Part shown: positions 8,381 through 16,331 of the stretch, in pieces
How positions within the stretch are numbered: the first letter of the stretch is position 1
Layout of the letters: each line of letters begins with the position of its first letter
NCBI GenBank assembly: GCA_030524135.1
Contig: JAUNHA010000005.1
Location: 21,530-85,529, forward strand
From: Eubacteriales bacterium
Lineage (GTDB): Bacteria > Bacillota > Clostridia > Lachnospirales > Lachnospiraceae
Length of the DNA stretch: 64,000 nucleotides
Reading direction: 5' to 3'
Translations under genes and position numbers: made by a program
Notes under the pieces: generated by a model
The model's database searches: none
Told to the model about the DNA's origin: nothing
The model's input: only the letters and a program-made list of their open reading frames with translations

Positions 8381-9259
8381 ATGAAAAATAATAAGTTTGT
8401 AGCGGCCGTATTGCTTCCAAGCTTTTTGTTCCTGTTTATATTTGTGATATTCCCAGTCATTTACGGGCTGGGAATATCACTTTATGATTATAATCCGGCA
8501 AATTCAAAAAATGTGTTTCTCGGAGCCGAAAACTACGTGCGCCTTTTGCAGGATGCCACATTTTGGAAGGCTGTGAAAAATACGTTTTTCTTCTGCGTTG
8601 TTGCGGTCGTACTCAATATCGCGATTACGTTATTTCTGGCAGAATTGATTTCGCATATCCGCTCAGGAAAAATACGCGTATTATTTCGGGCAGTTTTATT
8701 TATTCCCTGTATTGCGCCGATGATAGGGACCTCCATGATCTGGAAATACGGGATCGTTGGAACTGACGGAGGCCTTTTGAACCAGATTTTAATATTCCTT
8801 GGCAAGGGACCGAAAAACTGGTATCTGACAGAAATGCCGCTTATGTGGATTATTATCATTTATACACTGTGGGCTGATATCGGATATAATGTTATTCTTT
8901 TTACAGCGGGTCTCAGCAATATTCCCAAGGCATTTGAGGAAGCGGCGGCCATTGATGGGGCAGGTCCGCTCAGACGTTTTTTTCTGGTAAAGCTTCCGCT
9001 TCTGGGGCGGACCTTTGCGTTTGTGTCTATCATGACGATGGCAAACTATTTTCAGATGTTTGCGCAGTTCCGGGTACTTGCGCCGAAAGGCGGTATGCAT
9101 GATTCTGCGATGGTACTTACAAATTATATATATCGGACCAGTTTTCAAAGCTTTGATATGGGATACGGGGCGGCAATTGCAACCGGACTGTTTATAATCG
9201 TATTTATTGTAGCGATGATACAAAATCAGCTGATGCGTGTGGAGTGGAGTTATGAATAG
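8381..9259 (+). CDS. Carbohydrate ABC transporter permease (MalF/UgpA type)
   Basis: A 292-residue permease with six predicted membrane helices. The N-terminal PSFLFLFIFVIFPVIYGLGISLYDYN is typical of MalF/UgpA/LacF permeases, and the cytoplasmic EAA loop is present as EEAAAIDGAGPLRRFF followed by VKLPLLG. The ribosome site (GGGGTAAG) is modest. Its 3' end overlaps the following permease by eight bases, so the two are translationally coupled. It would form the channel with that partner for the substrate delivered by the lipoprotein upstream. Confidence 0.92.
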   Translation: MKNNKFVAAVLLPSFLFLFIFVIFPVIYGLGISLYDYNPANSKNVFLGAENYVRLLQDATFWKAVKNTFFFCVVAVVLNIAITLFLAELISHIRSGKIRVLFRAVLFIPCIAPMIGTSMIWKYGIVGTDGGLLNQILIFLGKGPKNWYLTEMPLMWIIIIYTLWADIGYNVILFTAGLSNIPKAFEEAAAIDGAGPLRRFFLVKLPLLGRTFAFVSIMTMANYFQMFAQFRVLAPKGGMHDSAMVLTNYIYRTSFQSFDMGYGAAIATGLFIIVFIVAMIQNQLMRVEWSYE

Positions 9260-10100
9260 AGAGAACGTGAAAAGACGAAAACACGGTCAGAAACTGCAAA
9301 TCAGCATCATTGCATTTATGGGACTGTTTTCCGCGGTTATGATGTATCCGTTTATCTGGATGCTGCTGACTTCATTTAAAAGCAATGCTGAAATAAGAAC
9401 AAACCGCACACGCTTTTTCCCGGAGGTATGGACGCTTAAGGGTTATGAGACAGCGTTGGAAAAGGCGCCGCTTGGGCAGTGGTTTTTAAACAGCCTGTTT
9501 GTAACGGTTTTTGTAACAGTAATCGTTATCCTGACAAGTACGCTGATCGGGTATGTGTTTGCAAAATACCGGTTTCGTGCAAAAAAGCTGCTCTTTGTGG
9601 TCCTGCTTGCGAGCATGATGGTACCGGGGCAGGTCACGATGATTCCAAGATATCTGATCATCCAGAAGATGCATCTGTTTGACACGATCTGGGCGCTTAT
9701 CATTCCCGGCCTTTTGAGTCCGTTTACCATTTATCTTGCGATGCAGTTTATTTCGGATATACCTGACAGTCTTTGTGAGGCGGCGAAAATAGATGGCGCA
9801 GGACCTTTGCGTATTTACTGGAGTATCATTCTGCCGAATGTAAAGCCGCTGATAGGTTCCATTGGAATTTTCACGGCAATGATGCATTGGAATGATTATC
9901 TGAATCCGCTCCTGATGCTGAATGACAAAAGCAGGATGACACTTCCGCTGGGCCTTGTGATTTTTGAAAGCCAGCGCTCTTCGGATCTGTCAGCAACAAT
10001 GGCAGCGGCAGCTATGATGATGGTGCCTATGATCATTATCTTCCTGCTGTTTCAGAAACAATTTACACAGGGAATGACGCTAAGCAGCGGGATGAAATAA
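9252..10100 (+). CDS. Carbohydrate ABC transporter permease (MalG/UgpE type)
   Basis: A 282-residue permease with six predicted membrane helices, partner of the gene upstream. The MalG-type N-terminus (MMYPFIWMLLTSFK) and EAA loop (CEAAKIDGAGPLRIYW, then ILPNVKPL) are clear. The reading frame can be opened at GTG 9237, but GGAG four to six bases before ATG 9252 makes that start preferable. No ATPase or catabolic enzyme follows; the next genes are on the opposite strand, so the importer unit ends here with only a 32-base convergent gap and no obvious hairpin. Confidence 0.92.
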   Translation: MNRENVKRRKHGQKLQISIIAFMGLFSAVMMYPFIWMLLTSFKSNAEIRTNRTRFFPEVWTLKGYETALEKAPLGQWFLNSLFVTVFVTVIVILTSTLIGYVFAKYRFRAKKLLFVVLLASMMVPGQVTMIPRYLIIQKMHLFDTIWALIIPGLLSPFTIYLAMQFISDIPDSLCEAAKIDGAGPLRIYWSIILPNVKPLIGSIGIFTAMMHWNDYLNPLLMLNDKSRMTLPLGLVIFESQRSSDLSATMAAAAMMMVPMIIIFLLFQKQFTQGMTLSSGMK

Positions 10101-10132
10101 TGGAAAGGTATACAGGAATTACCGCGTTATTT

Positions 10133-10960
10133 TTATATGGTCTGTCCATGCCTGCATGCGAGGCTCATGATCGCGCACAGCGTGCTTCCGCCGAGTGAAC
10201 GCGCTTTGTCAGAGATCGTAAAGCAGTTCTTCTGCTGTTCTGTTCTTGCGTCGATATCAGCGATTTTAAGCCCCTTGTCTACTGCGTATCCATCACGAAT
10301 AAGACCGCGGAGCAGACCGGTAAAGCCAGCCCTGACAAGTGTTTCCGTTCCATCTTCGGAGCGGATCACGGCGATTGGCTGACCTTCTGCCACGATATCT
10401 CCTATATCTGAAAGATTATGGATCACTCCGTCTGCTTCTGCATGGATCACGCGGTCTGATGAATGCCCCGCGATCAGTCCGGGAACGCCTGTGTTGGCGA
10501 TTGCAAATCCGCTGTCATAGATTCTTCCGAGGTTATGTCCTCTCATGGTCTCCACGACAAGATGTGCGTCCTTCCCTGCCTCAAATCCCGGACCGAGCGC
10601 TACGACGTTATCTGACATATCCATTCTGGTTCCAAGATTTTTCTTAGCCAGAATTGCATCTACAAGCGCAAAAGGACGTACTTCCTTCAGTATCCGGCAT
10701 TCCGGATCCACCAGCATCGCGACCTCATCTTGCCCGATTACTTCAAGGGCTTCCCCGTAACTTTTGCACAGCCTGCAATGAAGCCCCTCTACCGTCATTT
10801 CATTTTCATACACCGCTTCGGAAAATGCGGCTGCTCTTCTGATTGCTGAAGGAGCAGCAATTTCCAGTATGATGACTGCGAATCCCGCTTTATGAAGTAC
10901 GAATACCACGCCTGTCGCCAGGTCGCCGCCTCCGCGTACGATCACGAGTTTTTTTTGCAT
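10133..10960 (-). CDS. yqeB: YqeB, selenium-dependent molybdenum hydroxylase maturation protein
   Basis: A 275-residue protein of the EF2563/YqeB family, found with selenium-dependent molybdenum hydroxylases and inferred to act in Se-containing Mo cofactor handling. It begins VIVRGGGDLATGVVFVLHKAGF, a nucleotide-binding-like glycine-rich start, and contains LVDPE, DNVVALGPGFEAGKD, RGHNLGRIYDSG and a C-terminal lipoyl/biotin-like segment (DIGDIVAEGQPIAVI). The frame extends upstream but the ATG at 10960, behind AGGAGA, fits best and leaves 16 bases to the preceding gene. It is the last gene of the long minus-strand arm. The biochemical reaction has not been settled for this family. Confidence 0.85.
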   Translation of the reverse strand: MQKKLVIVRGGGDLATGVVFVLHKAGFAVIILEIAAPSAIRRAAAFSEAVYENEMTVEGLHCRLCKSYGEALEVIGQDEVAMLVDPECRILKEVRPFALVDAILAKKNLGTRMDMSDNVVALGPGFEAGKDAHLVVETMRGHNLGRIYDSGFAIANTGVPGLIAGHSSDRVIHAEADGVIHNLSDIGDIVAEGQPIAVIRSEDGTETLVRAGFTGLLRGLIRDGYAVDKGLKIADIDARTEQQKNCFTISDKARSLGGSTLCAIMSLACRHGQTI

Positions 10961-10976
10961 GCTTTTTCTCCTGTTA

Positions 10977-12230
10977 TTATTTTTTATCGATATCCTCAGG
11001 GACATCGATGTCTTTGAGTTTTTCTTCTTCGATCTGATAAAAATAGGTATCGAGCGGATAGTTCCGAATCACTCGCATGCCGCCGCTTTCCCCTGTCAGC
11101 CCGAGCAGCTCTTTTGCGTGGGAAACGGAAAGGATTCCGGGATTTGAAAGCTTTTTTCCGGCACACATAAGACCACAGCTCTTTTCGGAGCAAAGATACT
11201 GAAGAAGAAAACGGGCAATATCCGCCGAGGGAAGATACGGCATATCTGCCGCAAAAAAAGCATAGTCCGTACAGCCAAGCTCTGAAGCTTTTCTGACACC
11301 CAGCCGGATGGAGGCTGATATTCCCTCCAGGGCTTCTTTATTATGTACCACAGTCATACCGCTTCCGGAAAGCTGCTCCTCAATTTCCTGATAAGACGTA
11401 CAGACGATGAGTTCACTTTGTATGCTATGATCTGTCAGCTTTTTTTGTGCATCCTGCAATCTGCTGACGGCATTCTGATACAAAGGTCTGCCATGAAACG
11501 GATGGAGGAGCTTGTTGCCGCCAAACCGTCTTCCAAAGCCGGATGCAAGCAGGACCAGAGCAGGCCTGCGCTTATTAGTGACATCAGCAAGGTGCTCTGT
11601 TTCCATATCGCTCAGGAAAAGACTTATCTTTTTTTGGGGATATTGTTCGGAAAGCGGCTTCAGATAGTATTTGTCAGCAAGGCTGCAGATCAGTTCTTTC
11701 GTTACGATCGCATCCTCTGTGATCAGACCGCCGGATATGAGATCCGAATGAGCTTCCGTAAGACTGTTTTCGGATAGAAGTTCCGCTCTGTGACAAACGG
11801 TACCAAAATGTCTTCCCACGGCATGCAGTCCCATGATAACAACGATCTCATCCGCATTCTCCGGAATGACCGGTTCATATAATGCCGGAATTTTGATGGG
11901 ATAATGTCTGCTTCCGTCAGCCTCGACCAGAATAAAGTCATACTCCCGGCACATGCGTTCCCATGCGGCAGCGTCCGGCATACAGAGCTTACCGGACTCT
12001 TCTCCGTTTACCTTACCGATCACATCATAGTTTTCACAGCGGTAACGGACGGACACAGTCAAACTGTCCGCATCTCCATAGGATTCTTTCAGCGAAAAAA
12101 CAGCTGGGCAGCCGATGTGTGTCGTGGTACTGACTGCTGTTTTTTTTCCTGAACGGGCCGCCTCTCTGGCCCTTTTTCTGATATAGCCCGTTTTTCCGCC
12201 CGCTCCGCAGACAGCAACGATAAATGGCAT
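10977..12230 (-). CDS. YqeC-MobA-like fusion (Se cofactor protein plus nucleotidyltransferase)
   Basis: A 417-residue two-domain protein. Residues 1 to about 215 match YqeC of selenium-dependent hydroxylase systems: VCGAGGKTG (a P-loop-like start), STTTHIGCP, ILVEADGSRHYPIKIP and IVVIMGLHAVGR. Residues about 220-417 are a MobA/MocA-type nucleotidyltransferase with LLASGFGRRFGGNKLL, FAADMPYLP (the metal-binding DMP) and NPGILS. The second half would transfer CMP or GMP onto molybdopterin, giving a dinucleotide cofactor as used by xanthine dehydrogenase-type enzymes; MocA-like CMP transfer is the more likely (inference). In many relatives the two parts are separate genes. It lies 16 bases from each neighbour in the same operon. 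Confidence 0.87.
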   Translation of the reverse strand: MPFIVAVCGAGGKTGYIRKRAREAARSGKKTAVSTTTHIGCPAVFSLKESYGDADSLTVSVRYRCENYDVIGKVNGEESGKLCMPDAAAWERMCREYDFILVEADGSRHYPIKIPALYEPVIPENADEIVVIMGLHAVGRHFGTVCHRAELLSENSLTEAHSDLISGGLITEDAIVTKELICSLADKYYLKPLSEQYPQKKISLFLSDMETEHLADVTNKRRPALVLLASGFGRRFGGNKLLHPFHGRPLYQNAVSRLQDAQKKLTDHSIQSELIVCTSYQEIEEQLSGSGMTVVHNKEALEGISASIRLGVRKASELGCTDYAFFAADMPYLPSADIARFLLQYLCSEKSCGLMCAGKKLSNPGILSVSHAKELLGLTGESGGMRVIRNYPLDTYFYQIEEEKLKDIDVPEDIDKK

Positions 12231-12246
12231 GGTTTCTGTTCCTTCC

Positions 12247-13146
12247 CTAGACGTGGCTCAGCTGCACCGCGTCGCTTCGCAGCAGTTTTTTCCGTTTTTC
12301 TATTGTCGCCCGTTTTAGTATGATCTCCGCTGCAATACTGATCGCAATCTCTCCGGGTGTCTCCGCTCCGATCTGCAGGCCGACAGGAGTATAAAACCGC
12401 TCCACCTCTTTTTGGCTGTATCCGTCATGCAACAGCTTTTCGTTATTGAATGCGATTTTTGCGCGGCTGCCGATCACACCGATATAACAGGCGTCTGTTT
12501 TCAGTATCAGTTTCTGCATCTCATAGTCATGCTGATGCCCTTCGGTCATGATGATCACGAAATCCTCCGGCTTAATTTCTATATGGCTGAGGGCATCGGC
12601 ATATGGTGCGCAGATGACCTGCTTTGCCCCGGGGAATCTCCTTTTATTGGCAAGCGCCTCTCTATCGTCATATACCACAAATGGCATACCGATCAGCGGA
12701 GCCGCATCTGCCATGCTGTATGCAACATGACCGCCGCCGAATATATAGAGACAGCTCTGCCCGGATGCCGCATGTTTATATCTTTCCTGAAGGAGAGAAA
12801 GGGACAGCTTCGCCTTGTCAGGCTCTGCAGAAAGAAATGTAAAGGAGATGCGGATGCTTCCGCCGCACACGCCGAGACTGTCGGCTTCTTCTTTCCGGAG
12901 TATAAAGCTCTGATCTGCATTCTGCTTCAACTTCAGAAGCTTGTGTCCCTCCTGACATGCCCGATATTCAGCTGCTCCGCCTCCGACTGTACCATATTCC
13001 CCGCCATCTTCGTCAAGAAACATGAGCGTCCCCTTTTTTCTGGGCGCGCTGCCGTCCGTTTCCATAATCTCCAGCAGCATGAGATTTGTCCCGGCTTGTA
13101 TCTTGTTGATCGCAAGCTTCAGAAGTGCGCTTTTTTCCATATCCAT
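12247..13146 (-). CDS. xdhC: XdhC/CoxI-family molybdenum hydroxylase maturation factor
   Basis: A 299-residue XdhC-type protein, which binds the Mo cofactor and delivers it, after sulfuration or selenation, to xanthine dehydrogenase-type enzymes. The N-terminal CoxI domain has MLLEIMETDGSAPRKKGTLMF and GTVGGGAAEY; the C-terminal Rossmann domain starts at LYIFGGGHVAYSMADAA with VVYDDREAL and ends with GVIGSRAKI and TPVGLQIGAETPGEIAISI. A CGGAGG site lies upstream; ATG at 13140 is a possible alternative. Neighbours (ModE-like, YqeC-MobA fusion, YqeB) all serve the same cofactor. This is the maturation XdhC and not the iron-sulfur subunit at 18968, which is also called XdhC in some species. Confidence 0.9.
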   Translation of the reverse strand: MDMEKSALLKLAINKIQAGTNLMLLEIMETDGSAPRKKGTLMFLDEDGGEYGTVGGGAAEYRACQEGHKLLKLKQNADQSFILRKEEADSLGVCGGSIRISFTFLSAEPDKAKLSLSLLQERYKHAASGQSCLYIFGGGHVAYSMADAAPLIGMPFVVYDDREALANKRRFPGAKQVICAPYADALSHIEIKPEDFVIIMTEGHQHDYEMQKLILKTDACYIGVIGSRAKIAFNNEKLLHDGYSQKEVERFYTPVGLQIGAETPGEIAISIAAEIILKRATIEKRKKLLRSDAVQLSHV

Positions 13147-13165
13147 GATTGAAAAATGCCTCCGA

Positions 13166-13513
13166 TCATTCTGGCTTCGTCAGAAATTCTGAAAAACACT
13201 CATCTAACAGACGCTCTGCCTCTGCGCATAGTTTTTCATTCATCTGATCATAACACTGAAGAAACCGCCTGCCCTCTTCTGTCAGACTGCTTCTTCCGCC
13301 TTCTTTTCCGCCGTTTTGGGAAAGGAGAAGTGGAAAGCCCAGTGCCTGATCGGCTCTTTTGATGATTTTCCAGGCTTTGGAATAGGACATGTCCATCATA
13401 GCACAGGCGGCCTGAATAGAACCATGTTTGTCTACCAGATGTAAAAGCGTTGCGATTCCGGGACCAAAAAACTTTTCATCCTTTTTAATGATCAATCTTA
13501 CACTTTCCTTCAT
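13166..13513 (-). CDS. ModE-like winged-helix regulator (LysR-type DNA-binding domain only)
   Basis: A 115-residue protein consisting of the N-terminal winged helix found in ModE: a helix-turn-helix in GSIQAACAMMDMSYSKAWKIIKRADQALG (about 30-60) followed by the wing SQNGGKEGGRSSLTEEG. The C-terminal molybdate-binding (TOBE/MOP) domains of full-length ModE (about 260 residues) are missing, so molybdate sensing, if any, must occur otherwise. The start codon overlaps the modB stop (TGATG), showing translational coupling. A long upstream in-frame extension within modB was rejected. It probably controls the mod/moa/xdh genes; a palindrome upstream of modA is a candidate target. Confidence 0.85.
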   Translation of the reverse strand: MKESVRLIIKKDEKFFGPGIATLLHLVDKHGSIQAACAMMDMSYSKAWKIIKRADQALGFPLLLSQNGGKEGGRSSLTEEGRRFLQCYDQMNEKLCAEAERLLDECFSEFLTKPE

Positions 13514-14184
13514 CACAGACGAATTCTCCTCTCGTGTTCTGTAAAAATATTCAAAAGACATACTGCCCAGAAGGCTACGAAAAGTATCACGACAACATAG
13601 ACCCATGCGCGATCCATATGACCGGCAGCCACTTCCGAATACACGGCAAGCGGCAGCGTTCTCGTCTTTCCGGTGATATTTCCGGCGAGCATAGCTGTCG
13701 CTCCGTATTCTCCCATACCTCTCGTCATGGAGAGGATCAGCCCGGACAGGATCGAAGGCCAGGAACACGGTACGAGGATGCGGGCAAGGATAGAAACATT
13801 TCCGAGTCCGAGCATTTTTGCTTCATCTATCATGTTCTGTTCCACGGTCTCAAACCCGGAACGCGCGGAACGGTACATGAGCGGAAATGAGATCACGACT
13901 GCGGCGATCACGGTCGCAAGCCAGGAAAATGCGATCTTGAAATCAAAGACGTCCAGAACAAAGGCTCCGATCGGCCGGTTCGCTCCGAAAAGATACAGAA
14001 GAAAGAAACCGGCTGTTGTCGGAGGCAGCACGAGCGGAATGGTCAGAAGACCATCCGCAAGCACCTGCATCCGCCGGTTTTTCATACGTACGACTGCCCA
14101 AGCCGCCAGGATCCCCAGAAAAAAGGTGATCACGGTCGAGCATAGCGTCGTTTTTAAAGAAATCCAAATCGGTGAGTAATCCAT
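13513..14184 (-). CDS. modB: Molybdate ABC transporter permease
   Basis: A 223-residue permease with about five membrane helices, matching ModB: PIWISLKTTLCSTVITFFLGILAAW at the N-terminus, LLTIPLVLPPTTAGFFLLYLFG, SFPLMYRSARSGFETVEQNMIDEAKMLG and the cytoplasmic loop ending SMTRGMGEYGATAMLAGNITGKTRTLP. It moves molybdate bound by the ModA lipoprotein encoded eight bases upstream. No ModC ATPase gene is present: the next gene is the ModE-like regulator, which overlaps the stop by one base. An ATPase from elsewhere must energize it. Confidence 0.95.
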   Translation of the reverse strand: MDYSPIWISLKTTLCSTVITFFLGILAAWAVVRMKNRRMQVLADGLLTIPLVLPPTTAGFFLLYLFGANRPIGAFVLDVFDFKIAFSWLATVIAAVVISFPLMYRSARSGFETVEQNMIDEAKMLGLGNVSILARILVPCSWPSILSGLILSMTRGMGEYGATAMLAGNITGKTRTLPLAVYSEVAAGHMDRAWVYVVVILFVAFWAVCLLNIFTEHERRIRL

Positions 14185-14192
14185 AAAACTAA

Positions 14193-15101
14193 TTATTTGC
14201 CTCTGTAGTCTGCGAAGCCATATTCGCTGAATACCGCAAAGCCCTCGTCTGAAGTGATGTAGTCGAAGAACTTCTGAGCTGCAGCGGCATCCTTATCCTC
14301 TGTCTGTGTCATCATGGCAACCGGGTAAACGACCGGCGTTGCAAGGGATCCCTCCGGAGCCTCGGCAATGACCTTTACCTTATCTGTTGTTGCCGCATCC
14401 GTCGCATATACGATCCCACAGTCAGCAGATCCTTCGGCAACCCAGTTCAGAACCTCTGTTACATTGGTGCCGAGACTGATCTTATCCTGAATGCCATCCC
14501 AGATGCCGAGATTTGTAAGAGCTTCCTTCGAATACTGTCCTACCGGAACGCTTTCCGGATCGCCGATCGCGATCATATCCGCATTTGGAATATCTTCAAA
14601 GGAGCTTAAACTGCTGTCTGAATCCGCCGGAACGATCAGCACGATCTTGTTTTCCAGATAGTTGAGGATCGAATCGGTTTTTACATATCCCTCGTCGTTC
14701 AGAGCCGTCATCTGCTTTGTCGCCGCAGAAAAGAAGATATCCGCGTCAAGACCGGATTCGATCTGAGTCTGCAGCTTTCCGGAGGAATCATAGGTTCCCT
14801 CTACCGTAATGCCCGGATTGGCCGCCTCAAATGCCGGGATCAGCTTCTCGGAAAAGGCATACTCAAGAGACGCCGCTGCAGCAAGCGTGACCTTGCCCTC
14901 TGCAGCTTCCTCATTACCGCCGGATGCAGCTTCTGTTTCAGCATCTTCCGATGCATCCGTCGCGGTTTCTGCCACAGTTGTCTCAGCCGCTGTGGTTTCT
15001 GCCGCGGCTGCCGTGGTCGTGCCTGCTGAAGAGCTGCTTCCGCAGGCTGCAAGCGAAGCAGCCATTGCTGCTGTCATAACTGCTGTTAATACTTTTTTCA
15101 T
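14193..15101 (-). CDS. modA: Molybdate ABC transporter substrate-binding lipoprotein
   Basis: A 302-residue lipoprotein. The signal peptide ends in the lipobox SLAAC (Cys20), followed by an Ala/Thr/Glu-rich linker to about residue 70. The mature domain has the ModA pattern: KVTLAAAASLEYAFSEKLIPAFE, GTYDSSGKLQTQIESGLDADIFFSAA, IGDPESVPVGQYSKEALTNLG and ADCGIVYATDA. AAGGAG lies at the correct distance. First gene of the modA-modB-modE-like-xdhC unit; an 85-base leader with a perfect palindrome and a promoter-like pair precedes it. Tungstate rather than molybdate cannot be excluded from sequence alone, but the adjacent Mo-cofactor genes favour molybdate. Confidence 0.93.
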   Translation of the reverse strand: MKKVLTAVMTAAMAASLAACGSSSSAGTTTAAAAETTAAETTVAETATDASEDAETEAASGGNEEAAEGKVTLAAAASLEYAFSEKLIPAFEAANPGITVEGTYDSSGKLQTQIESGLDADIFFSAATKQMTALNDEGYVKTDSILNYLENKIVLIVPADSDSSLSSFEDIPNADMIAIGDPESVPVGQYSKEALTNLGIWDGIQDKISLGTNVTEVLNWVAEGSADCGIVYATDAATTDKVKVIAEAPEGSLATPVVYPVAMMTQTEDKDAAAAQKFFDYITSDEGFAVFSEYGFADYRGK

Positions 15102-15192
15102 AGTCTGTTTCTCCTTTGATATAAAGATGTATTTTATAAGCCTAAGCTTTAACAGCCATTCTTTCGTCTCAACAGCCTGAAAGTTTCTTAGG

Positions 15193-15222
15193 GATATAAC
15201 GATGTTATATACGGCAGATCAA
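15193..15222 (-). promoter_or_regulatory. Candidate modA promoter with overlapping palindromic operator
   Basis: On the minus strand TTGATC (15222-15217) and TATATC (15198-15193) are 18 bases apart. The perfect palindrome ATATAAC-GAT-GTTATAT (15194-15210) covers the -10 element and most of the spacer, where a bound repressor would block transcription. The ModE-like regulator encoded three genes downstream is the obvious candidate, but the half-site orientation differs from the E. coli ModE box. Confidence 0.5.
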
Positions 15223-15252
15223 GTGTTATAAGTACATGTAAACTGATCCGGT

Positions 15253-16242
15253 TTATGTTCTTGCGCACTCCCCGTCCGTCCCTCTGACAAGGGCAAGTCC
15301 GTGGCTGAGTACGGGTAATATCATCTCAAGGCTCTCTGCGACCGCCTTCGGACTGCCGGGAAGGTTTACGATGAGGGTCTTTCCTCTCATGGCGGATACC
15401 CCTCTGGAGAGCATGGCGCGTTTGGTATATTGCATGCTTCCCATGCGGATCGCTTCTGCAATACCGGGCACATTTCTGTCGCAGACAGCAAGCGTGGCCT
15501 CCGGCGTATGATCGCGCAGGGACATGCCGGTGCCTCCGCTGGTGATAATGAGGCTTACCTGCCTCTGATCTGCCAGTCTGATCAGCTGCTTTTGAATCTG
15601 TACCGGTTCATCCGGGATCACCAGCTGTTCTACGACCTCAAATCCCGCTTCTGAAAGGATGCGTGCCGCTTCCGGTCCGCTCAGGTCCGTACGCGCTCCG
15701 GCAGACGCCTTGTCGCTCATCACGATGACAGCCGCCGTGAAAGGTGCATCAGGTGACGGAAGCGTAACCTCCATCTGATCGCCGGGTCTGATCCAGCCTT
15801 CGGTAAGCACCTCGGCAAAAACACCTTCCCTTGGCATGATACAGTCACCGACCCGGTGATAGATCGCACAGTGTGTATGGCATTCCTTGCCGATCTGCGT
15901 CATGCGGAGCTTAACAGCTCCACAGGTGAGGATACTTCCCACCGGAAGAGAACGAAAGTCGATTCCGGTCACGAGTATATTTTCTCCAAATGCACCGTCC
16001 TTTGCATCGCCTCCGCGCGCGTTAAATTCCTCTACCTTCTCGTAATTCAGGAGACTTACCTGTCTGTGCCAGTTACCGGCATGGGCATCACCCTCGATTC
16101 CATGCTTCGGGCGGAAATATGCTCCCTCTGCCGCCGGGTGCTTTTCCGTTCCCTTGCGTTCGCTGATGCAGACAGCCCTCACCGTACCGGTATTTCCATA
16201 TTTTACAGCGTCAGGAGACGCTTCTCTGTTTTCCTGTTCCAT
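15253..16242 (-). CDS. MOSC domain-MogA/MoaB fusion (molybdopterin adenylyltransferase)
   Basis: A 329-residue protein of two domains. Residues about 18-160 are a MOSC domain with HGIEGDAHAGNWHRQVSLL, GAFGENILVTGID and a cysteine segment IGKECHTHCAIY; MOSC domains handle sulfur carriage for Mo enzymes. Residues about 167-329 are MogA/MoaB-like with VIVMSDKASAGARTDLSGP, IITSGGTGMSLRDHTPEAT and LIVNLPGSPKAV, the domain that adenylates molybdopterin before metal insertion. It lies 89 bases downstream of moaA on the same strand and 151 bases upstream of modA. The fusion is known in Clostridia. Together the domains suggest metal insertion coupled to sulfur or selenium transfer (inference). Confidence 0.9.
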   Translation of the reverse strand: MEQENREASPDAVKYGNTGTVRAVCISERKGTEKHPAAEGAYFRPKHGIEGDAHAGNWHRQVSLLNYEKVEEFNARGGDAKDGAFGENILVTGIDFRSLPVGSILTCGAVKLRMTQIGKECHTHCAIYHRVGDCIMPREGVFAEVLTEGWIRPGDQMEVTLPSPDAPFTAAVIVMSDKASAGARTDLSGPEAARILSEAGFEVVEQLVIPDEPVQIQKQLIRLADQRQVSLIITSGGTGMSLRDHTPEATLAVCDRNVPGIAEAIRMGSMQYTKRAMLSRGVSAMRGKTLIVNLPGSPKAVAESLEMILPVLSHGLALVRGTDGECART

Positions 16243-16331
16243 ATCTGTTTCCCCGATTACTATTTTATGATATATCAGGCAGCTTTCGTGCCGCTGAGTT
16301 TTGTTATTTTCTATGCTCTGCCGACCGGTCT

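Noticed and set aside
13514-13768. N-terminal extension of the ModE-like gene inside modB
   Set aside because: The extension has no domain features and modB is clear in the overlapping frame; TGATG coupling at 13513 explains the start.
15102-15252. Molybdenum-cofactor riboswitch upstream of modA
   Set aside because: The leader is short and I cannot find the conserved Moco aptamer stems; a palindromic operator explains the main structure.
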